Source of the DNA: Hyphomicrobium sp.
GTDB lineage: Bacteria; Pseudomonadota; Alphaproteobacteria; Rhizobiales; Hyphomicrobiaceae
Direction of reading: 5' to 3'
NCBI GenBank assembly: GCA_017512425.1
Contig: JAFWGI010000016.1
Coordinates: forward strand, 62,001 to 126,000
DNA: 64,000 nucleotides
The position numbers were made by a program, and so were the translations under genes. Under the pieces are notes generated by a model. That model searched no databases. It had not been told where the DNA came from and was given only the letters and a program-made list of their open reading frames with translations. Position 1 is the first letter of the stretch. Each line of letters begins with the position of its first letter. This document shows, piece after piece, positions 44,429 through 51,601 of the stretch.

Positions 44429-45229
44429 ATGGCTAAACACAAAACTTTGCGAAATGCGTACTTGAACGCGCGCTTCGCCGCATCCGTAAAAGAGTTTGGA
44501 CTTGCTTTGATCAAGACGAGCAATGTCGGGCACACAGGGAGCAAGGGACGGGCGCGTGAGGTAGCACTGCTAAAATTCTTTCAAGATCGCTTGCCTGAGC
44601 GTTTCAGCGTTGTGGAAGGAGAAGCAGTAGATCCCTCTGGTAACACAAGCCCGCAAATGGATCTGATGTTCTACGATCGTAGTGTAAATTTTGCTCTTAG
44701 CGCTGATGCCAGTTTTGTTCTGCCTGCAGAGGCGCTGCTCGCAACCATCGAGGTGAAGTCACAGTTGAACGTGACCGAAATTCAAAAATCGGTCACGGCG
44801 GCACGGAAACTGCGCAAGCTTAGACCCTTCGATAAAGCGCTAGCAGGTCCGGATGTTGGACAACCTGGCCCTGAGAGGTGCCGCTATTTTCATTGCGTGT
44901 TCGCCTACAGTTCCAATCTCACGACCGATTGGATGCATGCCGAGTACGCTCGGTTAGCCGGTGCGTGTCAAGACGAGCACCTGATCGATTTTGTGTACGT
45001 ACTAGAAAAAGGATTGGTGCACCTGACGAGCCATATGGTCCGCCCAGAAGACAAGGATGGCGGCGCGATAACTGAGCTGTACTTTTCGATCTTGAATTTC
45101 ATTCAACGAGAGGCTGGTCGCCGTAAAAGTGTTCCGTTGGACCGATACACGAAGCCTGCGACCAAATGGGTAAAGATGACGGGCACGTCGGTAGCCTCAC
45201 AGTCATCAAATAAGAACCTGGACGAATAA
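44429..45229 (+). CDS. DUF6602 protein, putative nuclease
   Basis: This 266-residue protein starts at the ATG at 44429 (aagggga upstream). It matches DUF6602: REVALLKFFQDRLPERFSVVEGEAVDPSGNTSPQMDLMFYDRS, then FVLPAEALLATIEVKSQLNVTEIQKSV. The pattern PQMDLMFYD ... ATIEVKS (Asp ... Glu-x-Lys) is that of a restriction-like nuclease. DUF6602 genes are frequent in defence regions. No partner is adjacent: a VIT/vWA gene precedes it and a CcdAB module follows it. Confidence 0.7.
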   Translation: MAKHKTLRNAYLNARFAASVKEFGLALIKTSNVGHTGSKGRAREVALLKFFQDRLPERFSVVEGEAVDPSGNTSPQMDLMFYDRSVNFALSADASFVLPAEALLATIEVKSQLNVTEIQKSVTAARKLRKLRPFDKALAGPDVGQPGPERCRYFHCVFAYSSNLTTDWMHAEYARLAGACQDEHLIDFVYVLEKGLVHLTSHMVRPEDKDGGAITELYFSILNFIQREAGRRKSVPLDRYTKPATKWVKMTGTSVASQSSNKNLDE

Positions 45230-45280
45230 TCATTGGCGCGATGACTACAATGCGAGGGGTTTCCATATTTACAGAGTGAT

Positions 45281-45338
45281 AATGTAACTTATGTGAAATG
45301 TTTGTATATTTGATGTGTATACGGAATACTGTTACATT
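45281..45338. promoter_or_regulatory. 8-bp inverted repeat upstream of ccdAB
   Basis: aatgtaac (45281-45288) and gttacatt (45331-45338) form a perfect separated inverted repeat in an AT-rich stretch. The second arm ends 6 bp before the ccdA start codon. CcdA-type antitoxins repress their own operon, so this pair is a candidate operator. Confidence 0.45.
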
Positions 45339-45344
45339 GAATAT

Positions 45345-45614
45345 ATGAGCACTATTGAAAAGGCGGCCGCAGAAACGGTGAAAAGACGCCCGGCAACATT
45401 CACGGTGAGAACCGATCTCATGAGCGAGGCAAGAGCCTTACGCCTCAACGCGTCACGTGCGGCCGAGGCCGGAATTGAGGCTGCCGTGCGCAAGGCCAAA
45501 GAACAAGCGTGGCTCGTAGAGAACGCCGACGCGATCAAAGCGCACAATGAACGGATTGAAAAACATGGCGTCATGATTACGCCGCTCTGGCTAAGGACCG
45601 ATGGCCAGGTTTGA
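45345..45614 (+). CDS. ccdA: CcdA-type antitoxin
   Basis: This 89-residue protein (start ATG 45345) has a ribbon-helix-helix-like N-terminus (RRPATFTVRTDLMSEARALRLNASRAAEAGIEAAVRKAK) and a C-terminal tail typical of CcdA that binds and neutralises CcdB (WLVENADAIKAHNERIEKHGV). It overlaps the toxin gene by 14 bp. CcdAB stabilises plasmids and islands by post-segregational killing. Confidence 0.85.
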   Translation: MSTIEKAAAETVKRRPATFTVRTDLMSEARALRLNASRAAEAGIEAAVRKAKEQAWLVENADAIKAHNERIEKHGVMITPLWLRTDGQV

Positions 45615-45903
45615 TGTCTACAAGTTCGGCCACGGCGCCGCTTATGTCATCGACGTGCAAGCCGACATCTTTACGGACATCGGTAGCCGGGTTGTCATCC
45701 CTTTGGTCCCTCATACTTCGATCGGCGACGAGGCGATGCCCAGACTAAAGCCGCCGATAAAACTGGAAGGCGCGCGATTCGCACTGATCACGACGGATAT
45801 TGCTGCCGTCCCGACTTCGCTGCTCGGGGAGCGCGTTGCCAACCTTTCGGAGCAACGCGACGAGATCGTCGATGCAATCGATTTCCTGATGCAAGGATTT
45901 TAG
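45601..45903 (+). CDS. ccdB: CcdB-type gyrase toxin
   Basis: This 100-residue protein has the CcdB fold marks: MARFDVYKFGHGAAYVIDVQADIFTDIGSRVVIPLVP at the start and LITTDIAAVPTSLLGERVANLSEQRDEIVDAIDFLMQGF at the end, the terminal helix that in CcdB contacts DNA gyrase. The normal family length is about 101 residues and this copy is complete. Its start lies inside the ccdA gene, so translation is coupled. Confidence 0.9.
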   Translation: MARFDVYKFGHGAAYVIDVQADIFTDIGSRVVIPLVPHTSIGDEAMPRLKPPIKLEGARFALITTDIAAVPTSLLGERVANLSEQRDEIVDAIDFLMQGF

Positions 45904-46043
45904 ACGCCCCCAGGCAATCCACCTGCCCGATCGTCCCGTGTGGCGATCTTCTCGTTTCGGACTTGCCGAGAAAGTTCTTGGCAGCCGGTGCGACCGGGGT
46001 GCAATTTGGGTGCACAACTTTACGACGCCAGCAGGTGTAGATA

Positions 46044-46448
46044 GTGGGCGACGTCATTGGGCACGGTGTGGACATCATAGAACTGCAGGAGTTCGAGCGA
46101 CAGCTGGCTGTTCCGGGCGATCATCTTCTGTTGCGTTGCTTTACGGATGACGAGATCGCCTATGCCGGCAATGGCCCTCATCGCGTACAACGGCTCGCCG
46201 CCCGGTTTGCCGCGAAAGAGGCCGTTCTCAAGTCACTTGGCACCGGCTGGGTCAGCGGGATTAGCTGGAAGGATATCGAAGTGAAGCGGGAGCTTGCCGG
46301 GGCTCCGGTTATTTGCGTGACCGGAAAGGTTGCCGCGTTGGCGCAAGACCGCGGGATCGGGCAATTCCTGATTAGCTTGAGCCATTCGCGATCCTTTGCA
46401 ATCGCGAGTGTTATGGCGATCAGACAAACCATCAGCTCATCAACGTGA
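46044..46448 (+). CDS. acpS: holo-ACP synthase-like phosphopantetheinyl transferase
   Basis: This 134-residue protein starts at a GTG and contains the AcpS signatures GHGVDIIELQEFE (metal-binding Asp), RLAARFAAKEAVLKSLGTGW and ISLSHSRSFAIASVMA. It transfers the 4'-phosphopantetheine arm of CoA to a Ser of an acyl carrier protein. AcpS normally lies in a core lipid operon with rnc and era. Here it sits on a mobile region and converges with a 17-bp overlap on an operon whose first gene encodes an ACP-like protein (51184-51486). That ACP is its likely client, so this would be a dedicated second AcpS. Confidence 0.85.
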   Translation: MGDVIGHGVDIIELQEFERQLAVPGDHLLLRCFTDDEIAYAGNGPHRVQRLAARFAAKEAVLKSLGTGWVSGISWKDIEVKRELAGAPVICVTGKVAALAQDRGIGQFLISLSHSRSFAIASVMAIRQTISSST

Positions 46449-47331
46449 CCGTCCGCGCATCGAGATCGACTTTGAATTTTCCGCCGCGGGCGTGGGCGAT
46501 GGGCCGCCATACGGCGTAGCCTTGGGTGATCGCGTTTTGCCAGTCGGCGAGCGAGCAGACTCTGACTTCGAGATGTTGCGCCGCTGTTCGAAGGCTCTTT
46601 AACAACTCGTAGTCGACCATAGAGACGCCGTCAAAAAACTGGTGGTGACGTGCGTAGGCAAACACGACGGCTGCCAGCCCCTCCTCGATTGCACCTGCCC
46701 GGCCGCCGTCTTCGACTTCATCCTTCTTCGGATCGCTTTTGCGCTTGCATCCGAGCAGTTTTCTAAGGACCGGCGACCATCCAAGGACCGCGATATTGGC
46801 GAAATGGATGACGTCGTGGAAGCCGTATCCGTCCGGCGTGTAGGCGTTGTCAGTTAGGTCGTCACCGCATTGGACGCCGTCGACCAGCAACTGGATGACT
46901 TCCTTATCAGCCTTCATTGCGAGTTTGAGTTCGACTTCCATTTGTCTTGGAAAGCGTTCGGCTGCGGGAAAGCCCGCGTCGAAACTATAGCCCCGGCCAA
47001 ACAGTACCGGCGAATCTCCTGTAGGAACATCCCACCGGTCTTTGATCTTGCGCAGGTTCTCGGCGGCGACCGAATTTAGATCGAGATCAAACTTGGTGGC
47101 CACGTTGGCGAGGTACCACAGGATGTCGCCGAGTTCTTCCCGGACGCGCTCTTTGAACATCTGGTGCGCCGGGCCGTCGCGAAGAAACTTCTTATACTCG
47201 CTAAGCAATCCTCCGGCCTCACCGGCCAGACCCAGCAACGGAACGATGAAACTGTGGCTGTCCGTGTTCGCGCTTGTGGCCGGAACGCGATCGGTGGCGC
47301 GCGCTTCTTCCTGATAAATATTCAAATCCAT
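46432..47331 (-). CDS. MazG-type NTP pyrophosphohydrolase with C-terminal extension
   Basis: This 299-residue protein (start ATG 47331, aaggaga upstream) has an all-alpha NTP pyrophosphohydrolase domain at about residues 20-105. The metal-binding motifs GLAGEAGGLLSEYKKF and VREELGDILWYLANVATKFDL supply the E-x-x-E and E-x-x-D acidic sets. The C-terminal 180 residues (GYGFHDVIHFANIAVLGWSPVLRKLLG, then GVSMVDYELLKSLRTAA) are not part of usual MazG and carry His/Asp-containing helices. It would hydrolyse nucleoside triphosphates to monophosphates. It is the last gene of the operon starting at 51486. Confidence 0.85.
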   Translation of the reverse strand: MDLNIYQEEARATDRVPATSANTDSHSFIVPLLGLAGEAGGLLSEYKKFLRDGPAHQMFKERVREELGDILWYLANVATKFDLDLNSVAAENLRKIKDRWDVPTGDSPVLFGRGYSFDAGFPAAERFPRQMEVELKLAMKADKEVIQLLVDGVQCGDDLTDNAYTPDGYGFHDVIHFANIAVLGWSPVLRKLLGCKRKSDPKKDEVEDGGRAGAIEEGLAAVVFAYARHHQFFDGVSMVDYELLKSLRTAAQHLEVRVCSLADWQNAITQGYAVWRPIAHARGGKFKVDLDARTVTLMS

Positions 47332-47353
47332 ATCGTCTCTCCTTGCAATGGCG

Positions 47354-49111
47354 TCACGCAGCGGTTTTCGGGATGCGTGTCTGAAATGCTGAAATCGCGT
47401 CGTTGATGCCCCATTTCGGTGGATACCAGAATTCAATCGGCTTCGAGATCGGCGCAAACTTCTGTTTGATCCGGGAGCGGCCAGTGAGGCCGGAGAATTC
47501 CGGATGCGCGACGCGCGCATATTTGTCGACCTCGCAAAACAGATTCTGGCAATCGATCAGCTGCAGCGACCGGCCGAACAAGGAGCGAAACTGTAAGCCC
47601 AGGCGCGCGAACTCGTCGGACTGGATGTCGGCCATGAGGCGGATAATCTCGGGCTCGTTCAGCCCGCCCAGACTGGAGAAGCATTTGCGGATGCCATCCA
47701 GTGCGCCCGGGCCTGGCATTACGAATTCCATCTCCGAGAAGTTCGTGACTTCGCTGTAATTGATATCTGTGATGAATTGGTAGGCGAGGAAGGGCCCGAT
47801 CGTGGGGTACGAGAGTAGCAGCTCGAATCCCTGTTGCATCTTGTTCATGCCGGCCAGCTTCGACGGCAGCTCGTCGGCCATCATTTTCTCCAGCAGGCAG
47901 AGATGGTTCTGGTGCTTGGCGGTGCGTCCGAAGGCGGTTCCGCCCGGCGGCATGATGTAGGCGGCCGAATAGATGCGGTCCCCCCGCTCAAGGGCTTTGC
48001 CGAGGATCTGGTCGTAACGGCGATAGCTGTAGCTCTCGAAGGTCAGCGCGCCGATCGATTTTTCCAGAAGCTCCCAGGTCTCGATCTTGTTGAACAGTTT
48101 GAAGAGCAGGATGCGGAAGCAGACTTCGCCCGGGTCATCAGGCAAGTCGCTGCGATAGATGACGTTCCGGATTAGGTACTGGCTGACTCTGTCCGATGCG
48201 CGATATGCGTTAGTAAATTTGTGAGCTTCTATGACGGGATCTGCGGTCCAGGGCCGTCGCTGCCCCTGTAGCCTGCGGTAGAAGATATCCTGCCGCTCGG
48301 CGGCGAAACGCCAGTAGCTATCGAGCACGATAGTGGGTTTTGCAGGCGCGATGCGATTGTGAATGAACGGCCCGGTACCCTGAGACGGCGCCGTCACCTC
48401 TGGTACAGGCGCGAATTCGATCGCGAACTGATCGCTCGTGTTCTTTGTTGCGCGCCGGGCTTTCAGGCCCAAGCGGGATTGCGCAATCGTGGTGGCGTCG
48501 GCCACGGCCTGCTGTGTGGTCTTCAGGTTTGGGAGATCGACGACATTAGAGCGCTTCTGCGCCTTGCGTGCGAAGGCCCGGTACCGGGAGCGCAGGTCTT
48601 GCCAATATGTGGGGTCTTCGTTGCGATTGATGGGTTCGTCGCGATCAACGAGAAAGACGAGAATGTTCTGATCTTCCCAGAGTGCCAGCTCCGGCGCGAC
48701 GAGTGTGTCGAGAACCTTGTCCGCGATACCGGCCGATTGCCCGTAGACGATCGTCGACCACCAGAAGCGATCAAGAACAATATTAGCGCCCGCAGCGAGA
48801 GCCGGCAGAATAACTCGCTCGATGACATCGAGATGCGCCGCTACGTGCAAAGCTTGCCGCGCAGCGGGTGTGAGCGCAGAGATTCCGAAGGCCTCGGGGG
48901 CATGATGAAGGTCATAGACCAGCTTGCCCAGGCTCCCCTCGTCCCTGCCCGGGAACGAGAGCAGCTTGCATGCGATACCGCGACTTTGAAGGGCTTGTGC
49001 CACACCGGCAGCTATGGTCGATTTGCCGACGCCATCGGGTCCTTCGAATACAATCAGGCTGCCCTTTGTCGTTGACCCCTTGGTCTTTTGTTTCTTCTTG
49101 GCCTTCGCCAT
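47354..49111 (-). CDS. thymidylate kinase fused to hypermodified-thymine enzyme-like domain
   Basis: This 585-residue fusion has an N-terminal thymidylate kinase domain with P-loop EGPDGVGKST (23-32) and DR-motif LDRFWWSTIVYGQ (about 112). From about residue 250 a second, helical domain follows (LDSYWRFAAERQDIFYRR, FTNAYRASDRVSQYLIRNVIY, SYPTIGPFLAYQFITDINYSE, MPGPGALDGIRKCF). By memory this second domain resembles the 5-hmdU kinase helical / glutamyl-putrescinyl-thymine pyrophosphorylase families of phage thymine hypermodification, which are HhH-glycosylase related. I am fairly sure of the kinase and less sure of the second family. It would act on thymidine nucleotides or thymine in DNA. Confidence 0.75.
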   Translation of the reverse strand: MAKAKKKQKTKGSTTKGSLIVFEGPDGVGKSTIAAGVAQALQSRGIACKLLSFPGRDEGSLGKLVYDLHHAPEAFGISALTPAARQALHVAAHLDVIERVILPALAAGANIVLDRFWWSTIVYGQSAGIADKVLDTLVAPELALWEDQNILVFLVDRDEPINRNEDPTYWQDLRSRYRAFARKAQKRSNVVDLPNLKTTQQAVADATTIAQSRLGLKARRATKNTSDQFAIEFAPVPEVTAPSQGTGPFIHNRIAPAKPTIVLDSYWRFAAERQDIFYRRLQGQRRPWTADPVIEAHKFTNAYRASDRVSQYLIRNVIYRSDLPDDPGEVCFRILLFKLFNKIETWELLEKSIGALTFESYSYRRYDQILGKALERGDRIYSAAYIMPPGGTAFGRTAKHQNHLCLLEKMMADELPSKLAGMNKMQQGFELLLSYPTIGPFLAYQFITDINYSEVTNFSEMEFVMPGPGALDGIRKCFSSLGGLNEPEIIRLMADIQSDEFARLGLQFRSLFGRSLQLIDCQNLFCEVDKYARVAHPEFSGLTGRSRIKQKFAPISKPIEFWYPPKWGINDAISAFQTRIPKTAA

Positions 49112-49147
49112 GTTGCCCCGTCGTGAAGTGTTTCAAGAATTTGGTGT

Positions 49148-49945
49148 TCAGGCTGCGTTTTTGCGGTTGAGAGTGTCCTCTATCAGCGCAACAAGCCGCG
49201 CATCGGTCTTTGGGATGCCTTCCAGTTTGGCCACGCCGACGAAGACGTTCAGGCGCGCGGGCTTTTCGCCGATCTGTTGCGCCACGAAGGAGCCGAGCTG
49301 GGCAAGGCCGAGATAATTGCCGTAGGCTTTCTCAAAGAGCTGTTGGGTCGCATAGAAGGCGTTCGTTACCAAGCCGTCGCGGGTCGGCACGAAGCTGACA
49401 TGTTGAAGGCAGGGAAATCCCAGTTGCGCGCTGCTGGTATGGTCGCGCTTGGGATCGAAGATCGACGCCTGGAGCATGGAGTCCCGGACGCCGGTCCGCC
49501 CGTTATACTGGTCGATGATGTATTCGAGCTGGTTGCCTTCCATGGGCCCTTCACCGAACATCATCAGGCGTTCAAAGTAGAGCCCGCGGCCGTTCAGCTT
49601 GCGGTTCATCGCCTGGTACTGCGGAAACGCCTGGCGGTAGTGTTCGAAGAACACTTTGCGATCACCACCTGCGGTTTTCCATACCTGCTTTGGAAATATC
49701 GTGAAGGCCACGCGGGAGATCGCTTGCTCCTCGTGCTCGGCCAGGATTGCATCGAGGCCGGCGCGCGTTTGCGGATCTTCGATCGGCTCGCCCGCATCGT
49801 CGAAGCCGTCGACACTCAGGATCAGGGGCGCGATGTTCTTGCCGGGCGTGGACTGGATGCGGGCAATGGTCCGCGCCCATGCATGGGACAAATTCTTGTC
49901 TTCGATCAAAAGCGGGGTGGCTGCGGCGGCGGCGCGTTTAGACAT
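49148..49945 (-). CDS. thymidylate synthase-like protein
   Basis: This 265-residue protein (start ATG 49945, overlapping the preceding stop by 8 bp) has a C-terminal half with the layout of thymidylate synthase: LGFPCLQHVSFVPTRDGLVTNAFYATQQLFEKAYGNYLGLAQLGSFVAQQIG. This would place Cys179 at the position of the nucleophilic Cys of ThyA. The Arg-Ser that binds the dUMP phosphate in ThyA is not conserved (YATQQ in its place). It may therefore use another nucleotide, or a base in another state. The N-terminal half (KNIAPLILSVDGF, IPFKQVWK-like segments) also fits the superfamily. The alignment is by eye. Confidence 0.65.
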   Translation of the reverse strand: MSKRAAAAATPLLIEDKNLSHAWARTIARIQSTPGKNIAPLILSVDGFDDAGEPIEDPQTRAGLDAILAEHEEQAISRVAFTIFPKQVWKTAGGDRKVFFEHYRQAFPQYQAMNRKLNGRGLYFERLMMFGEGPMEGNQLEYIIDQYNGRTGVRDSMLQASIFDPKRDHTSSAQLGFPCLQHVSFVPTRDGLVTNAFYATQQLFEKAYGNYLGLAQLGSFVAQQIGEKPARLNVFVGVAKLEGIPKTDARLVALIEDTLNRKNAA

Positions 49946-50822
49946 CATCATCCTCCATGTGGCGATACCGGGCCAGCCCGACATATTTTTCGGATGCGAC
50001 ACGGACGAAATGAAAATTGCCGGGCGTCAGCTCGACGCGGCCGATACCGGGGCGAACGGCTTTGTAAAGGTCACCGGTGGGTAGCGCGTTTTGCGCTTTA
50101 AGAACCTTGCCATCGATCTTTGCCCCTGTCGGCAGGAGCAGCAACGTGTTGACTTCGACATCGATGGCGCGCGCGGTCCAAAACTGGTCGACCAGCACCA
50201 GTGGATCGGCCGGCGCGTCGCCCAGCAGTTGTTTCTTGATCGACTTCGGCGTGGATTTAAGCAGCTGACGGGCACGTTCGCGCGTGATCTGCTCGATGCC
50301 GTAGGCGAGATGAGATACGAGCGTCGTGTAACCAACCCCGAAATTCGATGCTACGGCGAACATCGTGATGTCGTCGGTGGTCGCCATCGCTTGCTGGCGT
50401 TTCGCGAATGCGCCGCGCAGGCCGACAGTCGGCATGAGCGTAAATGCGGAGAATGCATTTACCAGGAATTCATCGGGGCTCTCGGTCTGAAGCGCCGCAG
50501 CCTCTTCCTGCATTTCGTCAATGGTCGAGCCGTGTCCGAACTCATGGTGGCCGAGTTCGTGGCCGCAGGTGAAGACCCGTCGCACGAGCGGCCGAAGGGA
50601 AGAGAGATGGATGCGCGGATTGGATGACCGGTCGTACATGCCTTCCATGTTGATGTCGGTGAAGCGTACGGTGAGGCCCAGCTTGTCGCAGAGATCGAAA
50701 ATGCAGATCGGGTTGATTAGGTCGACGCCGGCCCTGGAGCGCGTTTTGATAGAGGCGAGCATCGCCTGTTTGACGAGAGCGCGCTTGTCCATGAAAGGGC
50801 GATGAATCGGGGCGGCGTTCAT
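49938..50822 (-). CDS. ImmA/IrrE-family metallopeptidase
   Basis: This 294-residue protein has the zinc motif HELGHHEFGH (His88, Glu89, His92) preceded by LINPICIFDLCDKLGLTVRF, as in ImmA/IrrE (M78) peptidases. These cleave or release XRE-type repressors. The C-terminal 100 residues (LLLLPTGAKIDGKVLKAQNALPTGDLY) form an additional beta-rich domain. It overlaps the XRE repressor gene by 4 bp (ATGA), the classical pairing of repressor and anti-repressor protease. It probably induces the operon by destroying the XRE protein when triggered. Confidence 0.9.
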   Translation of the reverse strand: MNAAPIHRPFMDKRALVKQAMLASIKTRSRAGVDLINPICIFDLCDKLGLTVRFTDINMEGMYDRSSNPRIHLSSLRPLVRRVFTCGHELGHHEFGHGSTIDEMQEEAAALQTESPDEFLVNAFSAFTLMPTVGLRGAFAKRQQAMATTDDITMFAVASNFGVGYTTLVSHLAYGIEQITRERARQLLKSTPKSIKKQLLGDAPADPLVLVDQFWTARAIDVEVNTLLLLPTGAKIDGKVLKAQNALPTGDLYKAVRPGIGRVELTPGNFHFVRVASEKYVGLARYRHMEDDDV

Positions 50823-51187
50823 TTCTTCCCTCCCCGGCGCGGCGTGTCATCGGTGTCGCGCATGCTGGCGAGCAGCCGCAGCAGACGATCCAGGTCTTCA
50901 GGTTTGAGCTTGTTCAGTTCGCGCGCGGCGAGCTGTATTCTTGGGTCGTTCGTCTCGACTGTCTCGGGAGCGTCGCCTACGAGCCAGGAGACGGTGACGT
51001 CGAGGAGTCCGGCGAGTGTGGTCAGTTCATCGGCGCTGACGCGGCGGTTGCCCGCTTCGATTTCCGAGACCGACGGACGATGCAGGCCCATCAGCTTGGC
51101 GATCTGTCCCTGAGATAGCCCCGCAGATTTGCGTGCTTCGCGAATTCTTTCGGCGATGAGCGCGCGTTTTTCGTCGGGTTCGCTCAT
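50819..51187 (-). CDS. XRE-family repressor
   Basis: This 122-residue protein (start ATG 51187) has a Cro/C1 helix-turn-helix at about residues 10-65 (IREARKSAGLSQGQIAKLMGLHRPSVSEIEAGNRRVSADELTTLAGLLDV). A helical C-terminal part follows (LAARELNKLKPEDLDRLLRLLASMR). It overlaps the ACP-like gene before it and the ImmA/IrrE gene after it by 4 bp each. A palindrome covering the operon's -10 box (51506-51520) is its probable operator. I infer an autoregulated, protease-inducible switch. Confidence 0.9.
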   Translation of the reverse strand: MSEPDEKRALIAERIREARKSAGLSQGQIAKLMGLHRPSVSEIEAGNRRVSADELTTLAGLLDVTVSWLVGDAPETVETNDPRIQLAARELNKLKPEDLDRLLRLLASMRDTDDTPRRGGKK

Positions 51188-51486
51188 GCCGCCACCTCTT
51201 TCAGCTGATGTGCGGCGGCGAGTTCGCATATGAGCGCTGCCGATTCGTCGATGGTCAGGGGCGTGTGGCCGGCGCCGGTCGTGAAAATGTTCACGTCGTC
51301 GGCGATGGTGATCTGGAGTTCGGATGCGAGCATGCCGATGGCAACGGGCCAGATTACGCTGTCGAATCCTTCGAGATCTTCCATAGGGCGTATGGTGCCC
51401 GTAAGAACCGGGCACGCGAATCCGCTGTTGGTCTGGATCGTGTTCAGAACCTTCACAAGTCTTTCTCGTGCGTGATGGAGGAGCAT
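51184..51486 (-). CDS. acyl carrier protein-like
   Basis: This 100-residue protein fits an ACP: LEGFDSVIWPVAIGMLASELQITIADDVNIFTTGAG, with Asp42-Ser43 as the phosphopantetheine attachment pair (canonical D-S-L; here D-S-V). Helix II follows, and a terminal helix ends in DESAALICELAAAHQLKEV. The N-terminus is a basic helix (HARERLVKVLNTIQ). It is the first gene of the operon, with its own promoter. The convergent holo-ACP synthase at 46044 supplies a likely modifying enzyme. No ketosynthase, ligase or other acyl enzyme is seen in the operon, so the acyl donor is unknown. Confidence 0.7.
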   Translation of the reverse strand: MLLHHARERLVKVLNTIQTNSGFACPVLTGTIRPMEDLEGFDSVIWPVAIGMLASELQITIADDVNIFTTGAGHTPLTIDESAALICELAAAHQLKEVAA

Positions 51487-51505
51487 GGGTGCCTCATTAC
51501 CAATG

Positions 51506-51542
51506 GTAAGATATTCTTACGCTTTAGCGACGAGTTTGTCAA
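51506..51542 (-). promoter_or_regulatory. sigma-70 promoter with overlapping operator of the ACP/XRE operon
   Basis: Read on the minus strand, TTGACA (51537-51542) and TAAGAA (51514-51519) are separated by exactly 17 bp, a near-consensus promoter. The palindrome gtaaga-tat-tcttac (51506-51520) covers the -10 box, so a bound repressor would block transcription. The start codon of the ACP-like gene is 20 bp downstream of the operator. The XRE protein encoded second in the operon is the obvious candidate to bind. Confidence 0.75.
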
Positions 51543-51601
51543 GCGCAACGGAATAAGGGGGCGTTGCCGCCCCCTCCCCGTCTGTTCGCCTGGCTGCGTC
51601 G

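Noticed and set aside
30261..46043. A complete self-transmissible conjugative element
   Set aside because: Relaxase, MobC and coupling protein genes are present, but no VirB/TrbB-type secretion genes are found in the window.
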